The notes under the pieces are model-generated. The model did no database searches. It was given only the letters and a program-made list of their open reading frames with translations, and was not told where the DNA came from. Positions 8,094 through 15,838 of a DNA stretch of 22,230 nt are shown piece after piece. This DNA is from JAJFTV01 sp964426355 (GTDB taxonomy: Bacteria; Chloroflexota; Anaerolineae; Anaerolineales; Anaerolineaceae): contig CAYRRA010000057.1 of NCBI GenBank assembly GCA_964426355.1, forward strand, positions 1 through 22,230, read 5' to 3'. Each line of letters opens with the position of its first letter. Position 1 is the stretch's first letter. A program made the translations under genes and the position numbers.

Positions 8094-8228
8094 ATGCCGG
8101 GACCGGAACGTAACCCGAAAGTGCTGAGAAACTATAAAGCCTGTGCCTTCCCTTATGCTGCCTTGAAAGCATTTATCCCATCTCCATTTATTCCCAGCGA
8201 AACCCATTTTTCAACCGGATACGAATAA
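8094..8228 (+). CDS. Possible 44-residue leader ORF
   Basis: An ATG five bases after AAAGGTG opens a 44-codon frame about 30 bases downstream of the likely transcription start. The peptide (begins MPGPERNPKVLRNYKACAF) is Pro-rich, with no domain I recognise. It could be a translated upstream ORF or chance. It ends more than 200 bases before the COG2403 gene, so direct translational coupling is unlikely. Confidence 0.22.
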   Translation: MPGPERNPKVLRNYKACAFPYAALKAFIPSPFIPSETHFSTGYE

Positions 8229-8460
8229 TACCCACCGAAACAGTCTGGCTGCACACATTGATACCCAGCCGTTCTGCTTTGTCGTTCACAGGAACCACCA
8301 GCCAGCCCAGTTTTCCAGGCTGCATGGTTCATGTCAGGGATCTTTCCTATAAATCGTCCAATCCATCATCCGAAATCCTCGCATCAAATGCGCATGAGTT
8401 TATAAAATGGACTCTTTTTCGGAAAATAACAAATACTTTACCAACAAGGAGTAAATAACC

Positions 8461-9780
8461 ATGTCCCCTATCCGTACCCTCATTATGGGCGCTGCCGGTC
8501 GCGATTTTCATAATTTCAACGTCTTCTTCCGCGGCAATAAAGATTACGAAGTCGTTGCATTCACCGCCACACAGATCCCCGATATCGAAGGGCGCCTGTA
8601 TCCCGCTGTTTTAGCCGGCGACCTTTACCCCAAAGGGATCCCGATCCATGACGAAAAAGAACTGGTCGACCTGATCCACAAGCATCAGGTAGAACAGGTG
8701 GTCTTTGCCTACAGCGATATTCCCCATGAAGTCATCATGCATAAAGCTTCAATCGTAAACGCTGCTGGCGCTGATTTCCGTCTGATGGGTGCAGCAACCA
8801 CCCAGGTCAAGTCCGTCCGTCCAGTCGTTTCAGTATGTGCCGTGCGCACCGGTTGCGGTAAGAGCCAGACTTCACGCCGCGTGGCAAAAATCCTGATCGA
8901 AATGGGCTACCGCGTGGCTGCCATCCGGCACCCCATGCCCTACGGCGACCTTGCCAAGCAGGCTGTGCAGCGCTATGCAGAATACAGCGACCTGGACAAA
9001 CACGAATGCACCATTGAAGAACGCGAGGAATACGAACCGCATATCGATGCCGGTGTCATCATCTATGCCGGTGTGGATTATGAAGCCATTCTGCGCCAGG
9101 CGGAGCAGGAAGCCGACATCATCTTGTGGGACGGCGGTAATAACGATTTCTCCTTCTACAAGTCGGATCTCGCTATCGTTGTCGCTGACCCGCACCGCGC
9201 CGGTCATGAGACCAGATATCACCCCGGTGAAACTTCAGCCCGCATGGCGGATGTGTTCGTGATTAACAAAGTAGACACCGCCGATCCGGAACAGGTCATC
9301 GCCGTGCGCGACAACCTGTTCGCCATCAACCCCAAAGCCACCATCATTGAAGCTGCTTCGCCGCTTTTTGTCGACGACCCCGCTGCCATTCGCGGCAAAC
9401 GCGTGCTGGTGATTGAAGATGGTCCGACCTTGACCCACGGCGAGATGGCTTACGGCGCAGGTTACGTGGCTGCCCGCCGTTTCGGCGCAGGGGAGATCGT
9501 CGATCCGCGCCCCTTCGCTGTCAAATCGATTGACGCAACCTACAAGAAATATCCCCGTACCGGCACCATCCTACCCGCCATGGGCTACGGCGAGGAAATG
9601 GTGCGCGATTTGGAAGCCACGATCAACAAATCCGATGTTGACCTGGTGATTTCCGCCACGCCTATCGACCTGACCCGCATCATCAAGGTCAACAAACCAA
9701 TGCAGCGCGTGCGCTACGAACTGCAGGAGATCGGTCAACCCAACCTGGAAGATGTGCTCAAGGAAAAATTCGGCAAATAG
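8461..9780 (+). CDS. COG2403-type P-loop protein (cyclic 2,3-diphosphoglycerate synthetase-like / predicted GTPase)
   Basis: A 439-residue cytoplasmic protein of a family conserved in archaea and some bacteria, annotated in databases as predicted GTPase or cyclic 2,3-diphosphoglycerate synthase. From memory, the bacterial members have not been proven to make cyclic 2,3-DPG. The N-terminus is Rossmann-like (LIMGAAGRDFHNFN, 7-20). The central domain has a P-loop-like SVCAVRTGCGKSQTSRR (124-140), HPMPYGD (157-163), a Walker-B-like WDGGNND (223-229), DPHRAGHETRYHPGE (243-257) and INKVD (268-272), like the NKxD guanine-specificity motif. C-terminal blocks include EDGPTLTHGEM and LPAMGYGEEM. AAGGAG nine bases before the ATG fixes the start. 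It stands alone between its own promoter region and a strong terminator. Family assignment is firm; the reaction is uncertain. Confidence 0.85.
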   Translation: MSPIRTLIMGAAGRDFHNFNVFFRGNKDYEVVAFTATQIPDIEGRLYPAVLAGDLYPKGIPIHDEKELVDLIHKHQVEQVVFAYSDIPHEVIMHKASIVNAAGADFRLMGAATTQVKSVRPVVSVCAVRTGCGKSQTSRRVAKILIEMGYRVAAIRHPMPYGDLAKQAVQRYAEYSDLDKHECTIEEREEYEPHIDAGVIIYAGVDYEAILRQAEQEADIILWDGGNNDFSFYKSDLAIVVADPHRAGHETRYHPGETSARMADVFVINKVDTADPEQVIAVRDNLFAINPKATIIEAASPLFVDDPAAIRGKRVLVIEDGPTLTHGEMAYGAGYVAARRFGAGEIVDPRPFAVKSIDATYKKYPRTGTILPAMGYGEEMVRDLEATINKSDVDLVISATPIDLTRIIKVNKPMQRVRYELQEIGQPNLEDVLKEKFGK

Positions 9781-9809
9781 TCCCTCCTGAAGGGATGTGA
9801 ATGATTGAA

Positions 9810-9843
9810 TGTGGCTGCCTTTTCAGGCAGCCACAAATTTTTT
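9810..9843 (+). terminator. Intrinsic terminator of the COG2403 gene
   Basis: A perfect 10-bp stem (TGTGGCTGCC 9810-9819 with GGCAGCCACA 9826-9835), a six-base loop, then six T from 9838. It starts 30 bases after the stop codon. Confidence 0.92.
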
Positions 9844-9866
9844 GCATGCTTATTCACCAGGGGAAT

Positions 9867-9993
9867 ATCCGCTGGGAGATAAATCTCTCCGGCTGTAAAC
9901 AGCGCCCCAGCGGGGCTTTGGGTGTTGCCCAATTTCCATTGGGTGAGGCGAAATCAAACGGGTGACGGAACGGATTACTAATCACGAATCACC
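9867..9993 (+). repeat. Dispersed hairpin repeat, copy A, with heptamer tail
   Basis: First of three copies. It contains a CCGC...CTCCGG arm, the palindrome GCCCCAGCGGGGC, GCTTTGGGTGTTGCC, and CCCAAT-TTCC-ATTGGG (9928-9943). It continues through AAATCAAACG and GGAACGGATTAC into two NAATCAC heptamers (9979-9992). It is the most diverged copy. No protein-coding potential is apparent. Confidence 0.85.
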
Positions 9994-10060
9994 ATTGCAG
10001 GGATTGATCCTGCAACGTTGATATAGAAAGACTTATCCAACAGCAGCGCGTTTCGTCCTC

Positions 10061-10198
10061 ATCCGCCGGAGGATAAATCCTTCCGGCTGCAAAACAGCGC
10101 CCCTGCGGGGCTTTGGGTATTGCCCAATTTCCATTGGGAGAGGTGGAAAATCAATCGCTTGGAAGAACGGATTACCAGTCACCGTTTACCAATCACCA
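10061..10198 (+). repeat. Dispersed hairpin repeat, copy B, with tail
   Basis: A direct repeat of copy A, 194 bases downstream. Arms CCGGAGGATAAATCCTTCCGG and GCCCCTGCGGGGC, then CCCAAT-TTCC-ATTGGG (10123-10138), then AGAACGGATTAC and ATCACC-type units (to 10198). It is nearly identical to copy C over about 90 bases, differing at three substitutions and a small indel near the end. Confidence 0.88.
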
Positions 10199-10213
10199 GC
10201 TTTCCTGTTACCC

Positions 10214-10744
10214 TTACTTCCCAATCTCCCAGTTGAGAACAAATTCAACCTGCTCATCCGTTTCCGGTGAGCGCACCCAACCATTATCCAGACCGGCGCG
10301 CATCAATGCAATGGTGTTTAAGGCTTCAGCTCCGGGCATCCCATGCCGTGTCAGGTAGCAGCCAATAACCGTCCCCGTCCGTCCAATACCGGCGTAGCAG
10401 TGCACATAAACCACTTTTTTTGCACGGATGCCGATGTCGATGGTGTTGAGAATAGCCACCATCTGCGCCTCATCCGGTGACTGCATGTCCGGCACAGCCA
10501 TGCGCCGGTATGAAGCCTCTTTCTCCAGCCAGCCGGACTGCTCTTGCAGCAGTTTTTCATACGGCGGCAGTTCATCCGGGGTGGTAAGGTCCAGGAAAAA
10601 ATTAACACCGGATACCATTAAATCGCTCAAGCGGCGGCGGGTTTCTTCTTCAAAAAACCGTGAACCCGGGTACACCCCCGCTGCCAGTTTGCCGGGAATA
10701 ACCCAATAAGAGTCTGGAATGGGTGGATGGTTGATATTATTCAT
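10214..10744 (-). CDS. Dual-specificity / tyrosine phosphatase family protein
   Basis: A 176-residue cytoplasmic cysteine phosphatase. The active-site loop is VHCYAGIGRTGTVIG (about 114-128): HCxxGxGRT with nucleophile Cys116 and phosphate-binding Arg122. Asp86 in AVPDMQSP is placed to be the general acid. The size suits an atypical dual-specificity or PTP-like enzyme. Its substrate (phosphoprotein, inositol phosphate or other phosphomonoester) cannot be read from the motifs. The start at 10744 is chosen because it overlaps the stop of the AIR-synthase-related gene by eight bases, as expected for coupled translation; the longer frame to 10843 would overlap it by more than 100 bases. It is the last gene of the minus-strand cluster. 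Confidence 0.85.
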   Translation of the reverse strand: MNNINHPPIPDSYWVIPGKLAAGVYPGSRFFEEETRRRLSDLMVSGVNFFLDLTTPDELPPYEKLLQEQSGWLEKEASYRRMAVPDMQSPDEAQMVAILNTIDIGIRAKKVVYVHCYAGIGRTGTVIGCYLTRHGMPGAEALNTIALMRAGLDNGWVRSPETDEQVEFVLNWEIGK

Positions 10745-11753
10745 AAGCCTTTGTAATCTCGTCGCGTTCAGGTCTCGGCAGCAGCCGGCGTTCCCCCTCA
10801 TGCAGGTTCCACACCTGCGGTGCACCCTCTTCCACATACCCAATTACCGTACAAGCAATCCCCTCCACTTGAAGAGCGTGGCAGATTGCAACGGAATCGT
10901 TTTCCTCTACTGCCAGCAAAAGCGCACCAGATGAAATGGTGTTAAGCGGGTTGAGGGCAAAAATTTCGCACACCTGGGCTGCCAGCGCGGGTATGGGCAG
11001 GGTCGTGCCGTCGATCACCAGGCTATGCCCACAGGCTTCGGCAAGCTCCCACAACGCAGCAGCCAAGCCGCCCTCGGTGGGGTCATGCATAGCGGTTACC
11101 CGCCCGGCGCTCAATGCAATACGCGCATCTTTGGTAACACTGATCCCAGGCACGTGCAGATAATCGGCTGCCTGCTTCAACCCATCCTCGCCTAGCAGAG
11201 GACGCAGCCGGTCAGGAAACTCCCGCGCCAGGATGGCGGTTGCTTCTATCGCCAGCCCTTTGGTCAGCAAGAGCCGGTTTCCCACCACAGCACCGCGCGG
11301 TGTGATCAGTCGTCCGCGTTCTACCTCGCCAATCAACGTACCAGCGATGATCGGGCGGTCGATCCCATAAGTAATTTCAGTGTGCCCACCCAAAAAAGAA
11401 ATCCCCAACCGCCGGCAGGCTTTGAACAACTGCTCGCTGATGGTCATTACCAATTCTTCATCTGTTTGATTTTCCGGCAGAAGCACCGATGCGGTAAACC
11501 AGCGCGGTTCTGCGCCCGTAGTGGCGATATCGTTGGCATTAATTTGCACGGCATACCAACCTATCTCATCGGTGGCAAAGGTGATCGGGTCCGATTTAAT
11601 CACCAGCATACTGCATCCCAAATCCAACACAGCACAATCCAGTCCAACACCCGGTCCCAGTATAACGCGTTCATCATCCACCGGAGCACGCGCGATCATC
11701 CGGCTGAGTATTTCAACCGGTAGTTTTCCTAGCGGCAAAAAATCTTTGGTCAT
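10737..11753 (-). CDS. AIR synthase-related protein (PurM/HypE/ThiL superfamily)
   Basis: A 338-residue member of the ATP-binding PurM-like superfamily, which includes AIR synthase, HypE, ThiL and selenophosphate synthetase. Motifs in order: GPGVGLDCAVLDL (33-45), the phosphate-binding start; IKSDPITFATDEIGWYAVQINANDIATTGAEPRWF (about 52-86), with the NDI metal-binding stretch; FLGGHTEIT (about 119-127); and MHDPTEGGLAAAL (about 220-232). It resembles HypE most, but ends DEITKAYE and lacks the C-terminal PRIC tail whose cysteine HypE needs for hydrogenase cofactor synthesis. No other hyp or hydrogenase gene is in the window. Its substrate is therefore unknown, probably ATP-dependent phosphorylation or activation of a small molecule. 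It overlaps the phosphatase gene by eight bases. GGGAG precedes the ATG by about 12 bases. Confidence 0.82.
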   Translation of the reverse strand: MTKDFLPLGKLPVEILSRMIARAPVDDERVILGPGVGLDCAVLDLGCSMLVIKSDPITFATDEIGWYAVQINANDIATTGAEPRWFTASVLLPENQTDEELVMTISEQLFKACRRLGISFLGGHTEITYGIDRPIIAGTLIGEVERGRLITPRGAVVGNRLLLTKGLAIEATAILAREFPDRLRPLLGEDGLKQAADYLHVPGISVTKDARIALSAGRVTAMHDPTEGGLAAALWELAEACGHSLVIDGTTLPIPALAAQVCEIFALNPLNTISSGALLLAVEENDSVAICHALQVEGIACTVIGYVEEGAPQVWNLHEGERRLLPRPERDEITKAYE

Positions 11754-11785
11754 GTCAGAAATAATACTCCCATTTCTTCTTTGTT

Positions 11786-12331
11786 CTATTCCATCAGCGG
11801 CACAAAAAACTGCCCGCTGATAAGCGGCTCTTCACTGCCTATAGCAAACAACTCAATCTCTGCCCAGTTATAGACAATCACCAGCGGTCCGTTACAGTAA
11901 AGCCGGTTGGGGTATTGCGGCAGCACCTCGCAGCGGTATTCCTTGTTCTTGTCGACCAGGGCATAATATTCCCCGCGCACTTCTTCAGGGAATTTGAACG
12001 TAATAAAATATCGCCAGTGAGACAAAAACCCGCCAAAAGAAAGCTCCACCTGGGAAAAGTCAATATTTTGGTACGGGGTAACGGTGGGACTAATGGCAGG
12101 CGTGAGCGTAACTATCTCAGGTGTAGGAGATGCACTGGGAATAAGGTTTTGGGTGGCAGTAGCTTCCGGGCTGTTTGTCAGCGGGATCAACGGGATTGTT
12201 GTAACTGTCTCGGCGGCGCAGGCACTGAGCAGAGGAATAATAAAAACCAGACACGCTGTCAGAAGGAGAAACCTGGCGCGGTTTGGGCTGCGGGGAGCCA
12301 ACATTTTGAATAAAAGAACCAGTAAACGCAT
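11786..12331 (-). CDS. Hypothetical lipoprotein
   Basis: A 181-residue putative lipoprotein. A basic N-terminus leads to a hydrophobic stretch and the lipobox LLSAC (Cys about 38), then a Thr/Ser/Pro linker to about residue 90, then a ~90-residue C-terminal domain with two Cys (YRCEV and LYCNG) that could form a disulfide. I do not recognise the C-terminal domain. The start is uncertain: ATG 12331 leaves 16 bases to the upstream gene; a TTG at 12358 would overlap it; ATG 12301 would shorten the signal peptide. No clear ribosome binding site is visible. It is probably surface-exposed and tethered to the membrane. Confidence 0.72.
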   Translation of the reverse strand: MRLLVLLFKMLAPRSPNRARFLLLTACLVFIIPLLSACAAETVTTIPLIPLTNSPEATATQNLIPSASPTPEIVTLTPAISPTVTPYQNIDFSQVELSFGGFLSHWRYFITFKFPEEVRGEYYALVDKNKEYRCEVLPQYPNRLYCNGPLVIVYNWAEIELFAIGSEEPLISGQFFVPLME

Positions 12332-12347
12332 AAAACTACGGCTGCAT

Positions 12348-12737
12348 CTAAAGATCAATCACCTTAAATCCTGCGTCTCTCAAGGCTGCTACAGCATTTA
12401 AAAGTGCCGTTTCTTTGACCAGCACATAATCGGTATCAAACGTTGAGCAGACGAAAATGCTGATCCCTGCATCCGCGAGCGGTGCGCTGATTGAATGCAG
12501 TACACCGATCATGCCAAAATCCAGCGGACCCAGTACTTTAAGGAGACGCCATCCAGTCTCAGTTTTCCACTTACCCTCTATATAGTTCTCTGGCACAAGC
12601 AGCGAAAGTTCATCTGGGGTGCGCGTGACGGCAAAAAATGGTGCAGCCAGGATGTGTGCAGGTATCTCCGCACCCGCGTCTAACCGACAAACTGCCATTC
12701 TGCCAGGGATTATTTGCAGGGTGAGCGTTTGAGTCAT
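12348..12737 (-). CDS. ACT domain-containing protein
   Basis: A 129-residue protein that is almost wholly an ACT-like ligand-binding module. The hallmark block is VLGPLDFGMIGVLHSISAPLADAGISIFVCSTFDTDYVLVKE (about 68-109), as in small stand-alone ACT proteins related to the CASTOR/aspartokinase type. An N-terminal beta-rich half (1-65, with ELSLLVPE) completes the fold. These proteins commonly sense amino acids; the ligand is unknown here. No catalytic domain is attached. AAAGGT lies about ten bases before the ATG. It is in the minus-strand cluster, 66 bases after the acetyltransferase gene. Confidence 0.83.
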   Translation of the reverse strand: MTQTLTLQIIPGRMAVCRLDAGAEIPAHILAAPFFAVTRTPDELSLLVPENYIEGKWKTETGWRLLKVLGPLDFGMIGVLHSISAPLADAGISIFVCSTFDTDYVLVKETALLNAVAALRDAGFKVIDL

Positions 12738-12803
12738 GAAATAACGACCTTTAGATTTTTTTCAGACATTGATTCAATTTTACCAGAGCAACGAAAAAGC
12801 GGG

Positions 12804-13325
12804 TTATTGATTCAGGCTCCAGGTGATTAGATTTTCGTTTTCATCTGTGCGGAGCATACCTGCCTTTTGCAAAACCCGCATCGATGCAAAGTTATCCTTA
12901 AGCGTTTGCGCCATGATGGCTGTGCAGCCGGGTTGAGAAAATGCCCAGGCGATCAATGTACGCACCGCTTCGGTGGTATAGCCCTTGCTTTCATATTCAT
13001 GGCAAATGCCATAACCGATTTCCACCTGCCCATCCACACCGGGGACGCCTTTGAACCCCAGCATACCTATAATTTTCCCGTCACCTGGCAACACCATCAA
13101 CCAGAAGGTAAACCAGGTATGCAGACATTCGTCCTGTATACTCATCTGGTTGATCTTAATTTCCAGTGCCTTAATCACCGGCTCCGTTAGCAAGCCAGGG
13201 GTGACATCGAAACCGAGCACCTGCTCGAGAGAATCTTGCCCCTTTAACATGCGCTCAAGCTGTGAAAGCTTCAGCGGGATCAATTCAAGTCGTTCTGTTT
13301 TAATCGCCAGTGAATCCTGCAACAT
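12804..13325 (-). CDS. GNAT family N-acetyltransferase
   Basis: A 173-residue acetyl-CoA-dependent acetyltransferase. ETERLELIPL-type start (TERLELIPLK, 10-19), IIGMLGFKG (85-93), then the acetyl-CoA motif region EIGYGICHEYESKGYTTEAVRTLIAWAF (102-129), and NFASMRVLQKAGM near the C-terminus, as in RimJ/RimL-like GNATs that acetylate protein N-termini or small amines. Its ATG shares one base with the TAA of the membrane-protein gene (TAATG), so translation is probably coupled. No separate ribosome binding site is seen. Substrate unknown. Confidence 0.87.
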   Translation of the reverse strand: MLQDSLAIKTERLELIPLKLSQLERMLKGQDSLEQVLGFDVTPGLLTEPVIKALEIKINQMSIQDECLHTWFTFWLMVLPGDGKIIGMLGFKGVPGVDGQVEIGYGICHEYESKGYTTEAVRTLIAWAFSQPGCTAIMAQTLKDNFASMRVLQKAGMLRTDENENLITWSLNQ

Positions 13326-14503
13326 TACTTTATTTTATCCCGATTTTTAATCATCCGCCACAACGTTCGCGAGAGCGCGAACAAACCTAGAAAAATTCCA
13401 ATAATCCATACCATCACGGATATGCCGTCTTTTGCCCAACCCAGTGTTACGCTGGCAACAGCAGAAAGAACAACAAAACCCAGGCTGAACCAGACCCAGT
13501 TCTGGCGGGTGAAAAGCGGTGTTGGTGGGTTTGCTGGAACTGGATTGGCAGCCTGCGACCCAACGCTTCGTTGGTCAATACGGCGGGAGAGCCAAAGTAA
13601 ACCGCCAAAGAGTATATACATTCCCAAAACAATGAGATGCCCCGCCAAACCGGGGAAAGCATCCTGCCGCAGCACCACACCTAATGAGATGTAATCCGCC
13701 AGCAGCAGCAATGCCAGCACAATCCACTCCCTGCGATTGGGCAACAGGTCGACAAGTGAAAATGAGCAATCTTTTGAGCCTCGCTGCCAAAAATGAAGCA
13801 GCAGGAACATCAGCAGCATGGATATAACAGAAGAGAGCAGTGCACTGACCGGTTCGCCTATAGTCGCACCGTGGAGGATTCCCAACAGACCACCAACCGC
13901 TGCCATCCACCCTCGGGGCGACGCCAGTAGCCTTCGGGCTGGTGCCAGCAGCCTTCGGGCTGGTGCCAGCAGCCTTCGGGCTAGTGCCAGTAGTCTACTG
14001 ACGGGTGATAGCAACCAGCACGGCTTTATGCGATGCATCAAGCCAGTTTGGAGCCAACCAGGAAGAGTCCCCTGCCCGCACAGCAAACCGTCTGCAACAA
14101 CCAGCGGTACGATAAACGACAGGAACGGATGCCAGAACAATACCCGCACCAGTGTTTCGATCACAGCCACATCGCCGATGCGCCAGGCTTCGGCATTCCA
14201 GGGCGGCGACCAGAGCACCTTGGTGATATATGCTTCGTATAAACCAAAGAGCGCACCTGCCAGGAACAGTGTGCCCAGGCTGGGGCGAATGCCGCGTCGT
14301 ATCACCAGCGGCGACAGCACGAGGATATGCAAAGTGTAGAGCGGGACGGTAATTAACAGACCGAAGAAATCAAAAAACACCATTGGGGCGCTTGCTCTGC
14401 TGACTTCAGCGAAGAAAACCGAAAATACTCCCAACAACAGCCATGCCATCCAGCGCATAGGCTGAGACATCTTTTTTTCCGATAAAGCGTTTTGTTCTTC
14501 CAT
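13325..14503 (-). CDS. Polytopic membrane protein with a 21-bp tandem repeat
   Basis: A 392-residue integral membrane protein with roughly nine or ten hydrophobic segments (for example about 18-32, 47-66, 78-92, 125-142, 201-215, 221-240, 262-276, 288-302, 338-352, 360-378). I do not recognise the family. Between segments, residues ~170-196 form an Arg-rich amphipathic repeat, LLAPARR iterated, encoded by three near-perfect 21-bp copies. A Pro/Asn-rich linker (about 318-328) precedes the last two segments. The gene heads the six-gene minus-strand cluster and overlaps the GNAT start by one base. A GGATGG sits eight bases before the ATG as a weak ribosome binding site. Confidence 0.8.
   Translation of the reverse strand: MEEQNALSEKKMSQPMRWMAWLLLGVFSVFFAEVSRASAPMVFFDFFGLLITVPLYTLHILVLSPLVIRRGIRPSLGTLFLAGALFGLYEAYITKVLWSPPWNAEAWRIGDVAVIETLVRVLFWHPFLSFIVPLVVADGLLCGQGTLPGWLQTGLMHRIKPCWLLSPVSRLLALARRLLAPARRLLAPARRLLASPRGWMAAVGGLLGILHGATIGEPVSALLSSVISMLLMFLLLHFWQRGSKDCSFSLVDLLPNRREWIVLALLLLADYISLGVVLRQDAFPGLAGHLIVLGMYILFGGLLWLSRRIDQRSVGSQAANPVPANPPTPLFTRQNWVWFSLGFVVLSAVASVTLGWAKDGISVMVWIIGIFLGLFALSRTLWRMIKNRDKIK
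13923..14000. repeat. 21-bp in-frame tandem repeat (3 full copies plus partial)
   Basis: Units 13923-13943, 13944-13964 and 13965-13985, plus a partial fourth to 14000. Each differs from the next by at most one or two bases. Each unit contains AGCC-TTCG-GGCT, a self-complementary arm, so the transcript would hold three successive small hairpins. The repeat keeps the reading frame (seven residues per unit). Confidence 0.92.
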
Positions 14504-14612
14504 CGTATGCCATCCAACATTTTTTTATTAAACGGAGCAAGATTCAAGCCAGGATGAGCTTGCAACCCGAATTAAACGAATTTCCAGGTTTTCGCATCCA
14601 CTCACGTAACAC

Positions 14613-14641
14613 TTGAGTTTTCATCCTCATAACCCTATAAT
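14613..14641 (+). promoter_or_regulatory. Sigma-70-type promoter of ychF
   Basis: TTGAGT (14613-14618), 17-base spacer, TATAAT (14636-14641). Predicted start near 14648, about 30 bases before the ATG. Confidence 0.8.
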
Positions 14642-14677
14642 CTGTTTAACAAAGAACCACAGGGAAAGAGGTAAAAC

Positions 14678-15781
14678 ATGGGGCTCAGCATAGGCATCAT
14701 CGGTTTGCCCAACGTGGGCAAGAGCACAGTCTTCAACGCATTGACCGGTGCACAAAACGCCCAGGTGGCAAATTATCCCTTCTGCACCATTCATCCCAAT
14801 AAAGCTATCGTTCCGGTGCCGGATGCGCGCCTGGAAAAACTGGCTTCGCTGGTACACGTTCCCAACATCATTCACGCGACTATCGAGTTCTTTGATATCG
14901 CCGGGCTGGTTAAAGGCGCAAGCCACGGCGAAGGGTTGGGCAACCAGTTCCTGGGGCAAATCCGCAACACTGACGCCATCCTGCACGTGGTGCGCTGCTT
15001 TGAAGACCCCAATGTGGTGCATGTCAACGCTCAGCTTGACCCGTGCGCGGATATCGAAACCGTCAACCTGGAACTGGTGCTGGCGGATCTTCAACAGCTC
15101 GACAGAAAGATCGAGCGCCTTGCCAGCCAGGTGAAAGGGGATAAGAAAATTCAACCGCAGATCGAGCTTGCCGAGTCTTTACGCGCCCATCTCAACGATG
15201 GGAAACCGTTCAGTTCCTTCATCGCACACGAGCATGAAGACTTGCTGGAAGCGCTTTCGCAGGAATTGCGTTTTTTGAGCGGTAAGCCGGTGATTTATGT
15301 AGCCAATGTGGATGAAAACAGCAACCTGGAAGAAAATGAACACCTGCGCATCGTGCGCCAGTTCGCCAGTGAGACCGGCGCGAAAATGGTGACGCTGTGT
15401 GCCAGGCTGGAAAGTGAGCTGCAGGGGCTGCCGCAGGATGAACAGCTCGAACTGCTCGAAATGGCGGGGATCACAGAAAGCAGCCTGGGGCAGGTCATCC
15501 GCAGCGGTTTTGAAGTGTTGGGGCTGATCAGCTTTTTCACAAAAAATGAGAATGAGGTGCGCGCCTGGGAGGTAAAGCAGGGCAGCACTGCCCCCAGAGC
15601 AGCGGGAGTCATTCACACCGATTTTGAGCGCGGCTTTATCCGTGCAGAAGTAACCCCCTTCGAAGTGTTTGAGCAGTACGGCAGCGATGCCGCGGTGAAA
15701 TCAGCGGGGAAAATGCGCCTGGAAGGAAAGGAATACATCGTGCAGGATGGAGATATCATCTTCTTTCGATTTAATGTGTAG
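14678..15781 (+). CDS. ychF: Ribosome-binding ATPase YchF (Obg-like, OLA1 family)
   Basis: A universally conserved cytoplasmic P-loop ATPase that binds ribosomes and is linked to translation and stress responses. The 367 residues match the family. P-loop GLPNVGKST (9-17); switch II DIAGLVKGASHGEGLGNQFL; and the non-canonical NVDE in YVANVDENSN in place of NKxD, the reason YchF prefers ATP. A coiled-coil/helical insert occupies about 120-200. The C-terminal TGS domain starts near LISFFTKNENEVRAWEVKQGSTAPRAAGVIHTDFERGF and ends at IIFFRFNV. AGAGG upstream supports the start. Monocistronic, with its own promoter and a terminator shared with the convergent ATPase gene. Confidence 0.97.
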   Translation: MGLSIGIIGLPNVGKSTVFNALTGAQNAQVANYPFCTIHPNKAIVPVPDARLEKLASLVHVPNIIHATIEFFDIAGLVKGASHGEGLGNQFLGQIRNTDAILHVVRCFEDPNVVHVNAQLDPCADIETVNLELVLADLQQLDRKIERLASQVKGDKKIQPQIELAESLRAHLNDGKPFSSFIAHEHEDLLEALSQELRFLSGKPVIYVANVDENSNLEENEHLRIVRQFASETGAKMVTLCARLESELQGLPQDEQLELLEMAGITESSLGQVIRSGFEVLGLISFFTKNENEVRAWEVKQGSTAPRAAGVIHTDFERGFIRAEVTPFEVFEQYGSDAAVKSAGKMRLEGKEYIVQDGDIIFFRFNV

Positions 15782-15838
15782 AGAGGGTGATTGGTGATGG
15801 GGAGATCGGAGAGCTGAGAAAAGAGAGTTGTCGAGTCG

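Larger units (their letters stand above)
7842..8460. other. Long divergent intergenic region with promoters and short ORFs
   Basis: A 619-base spacer between the divergent gpsA-like and COG2403 genes. It holds a weak minus-strand promoter (TATATG at 7888-7893), a strong plus-strand extended -10 (8052-8060), a 44-codon plus-strand ORF with a ribosome binding site (8094-8228), an overlapping 45-codon minus-strand ORF (8188-8325), a small hairpin CGCAT-CAA-ATGCG (8380-8392), an A/T-rich TATAAAAT (8401-8408) and the AAGGAG site of the next gene (8446-8451). I recognise no riboswitch consensus. Confidence 0.6.

Noticed and set aside
9860..10200. CRISPR array
   Set aside because: The two repeats are ~95 bases and 194 bases apart with multiple palindromes; there is no regular spacer pattern or cas gene.
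10737..11753. Calling this gene hypE and inferring a hydrogenase locus
   Set aside because: The C-terminal PRIC tail is absent and no other hydrogenase or hyp genes are present.
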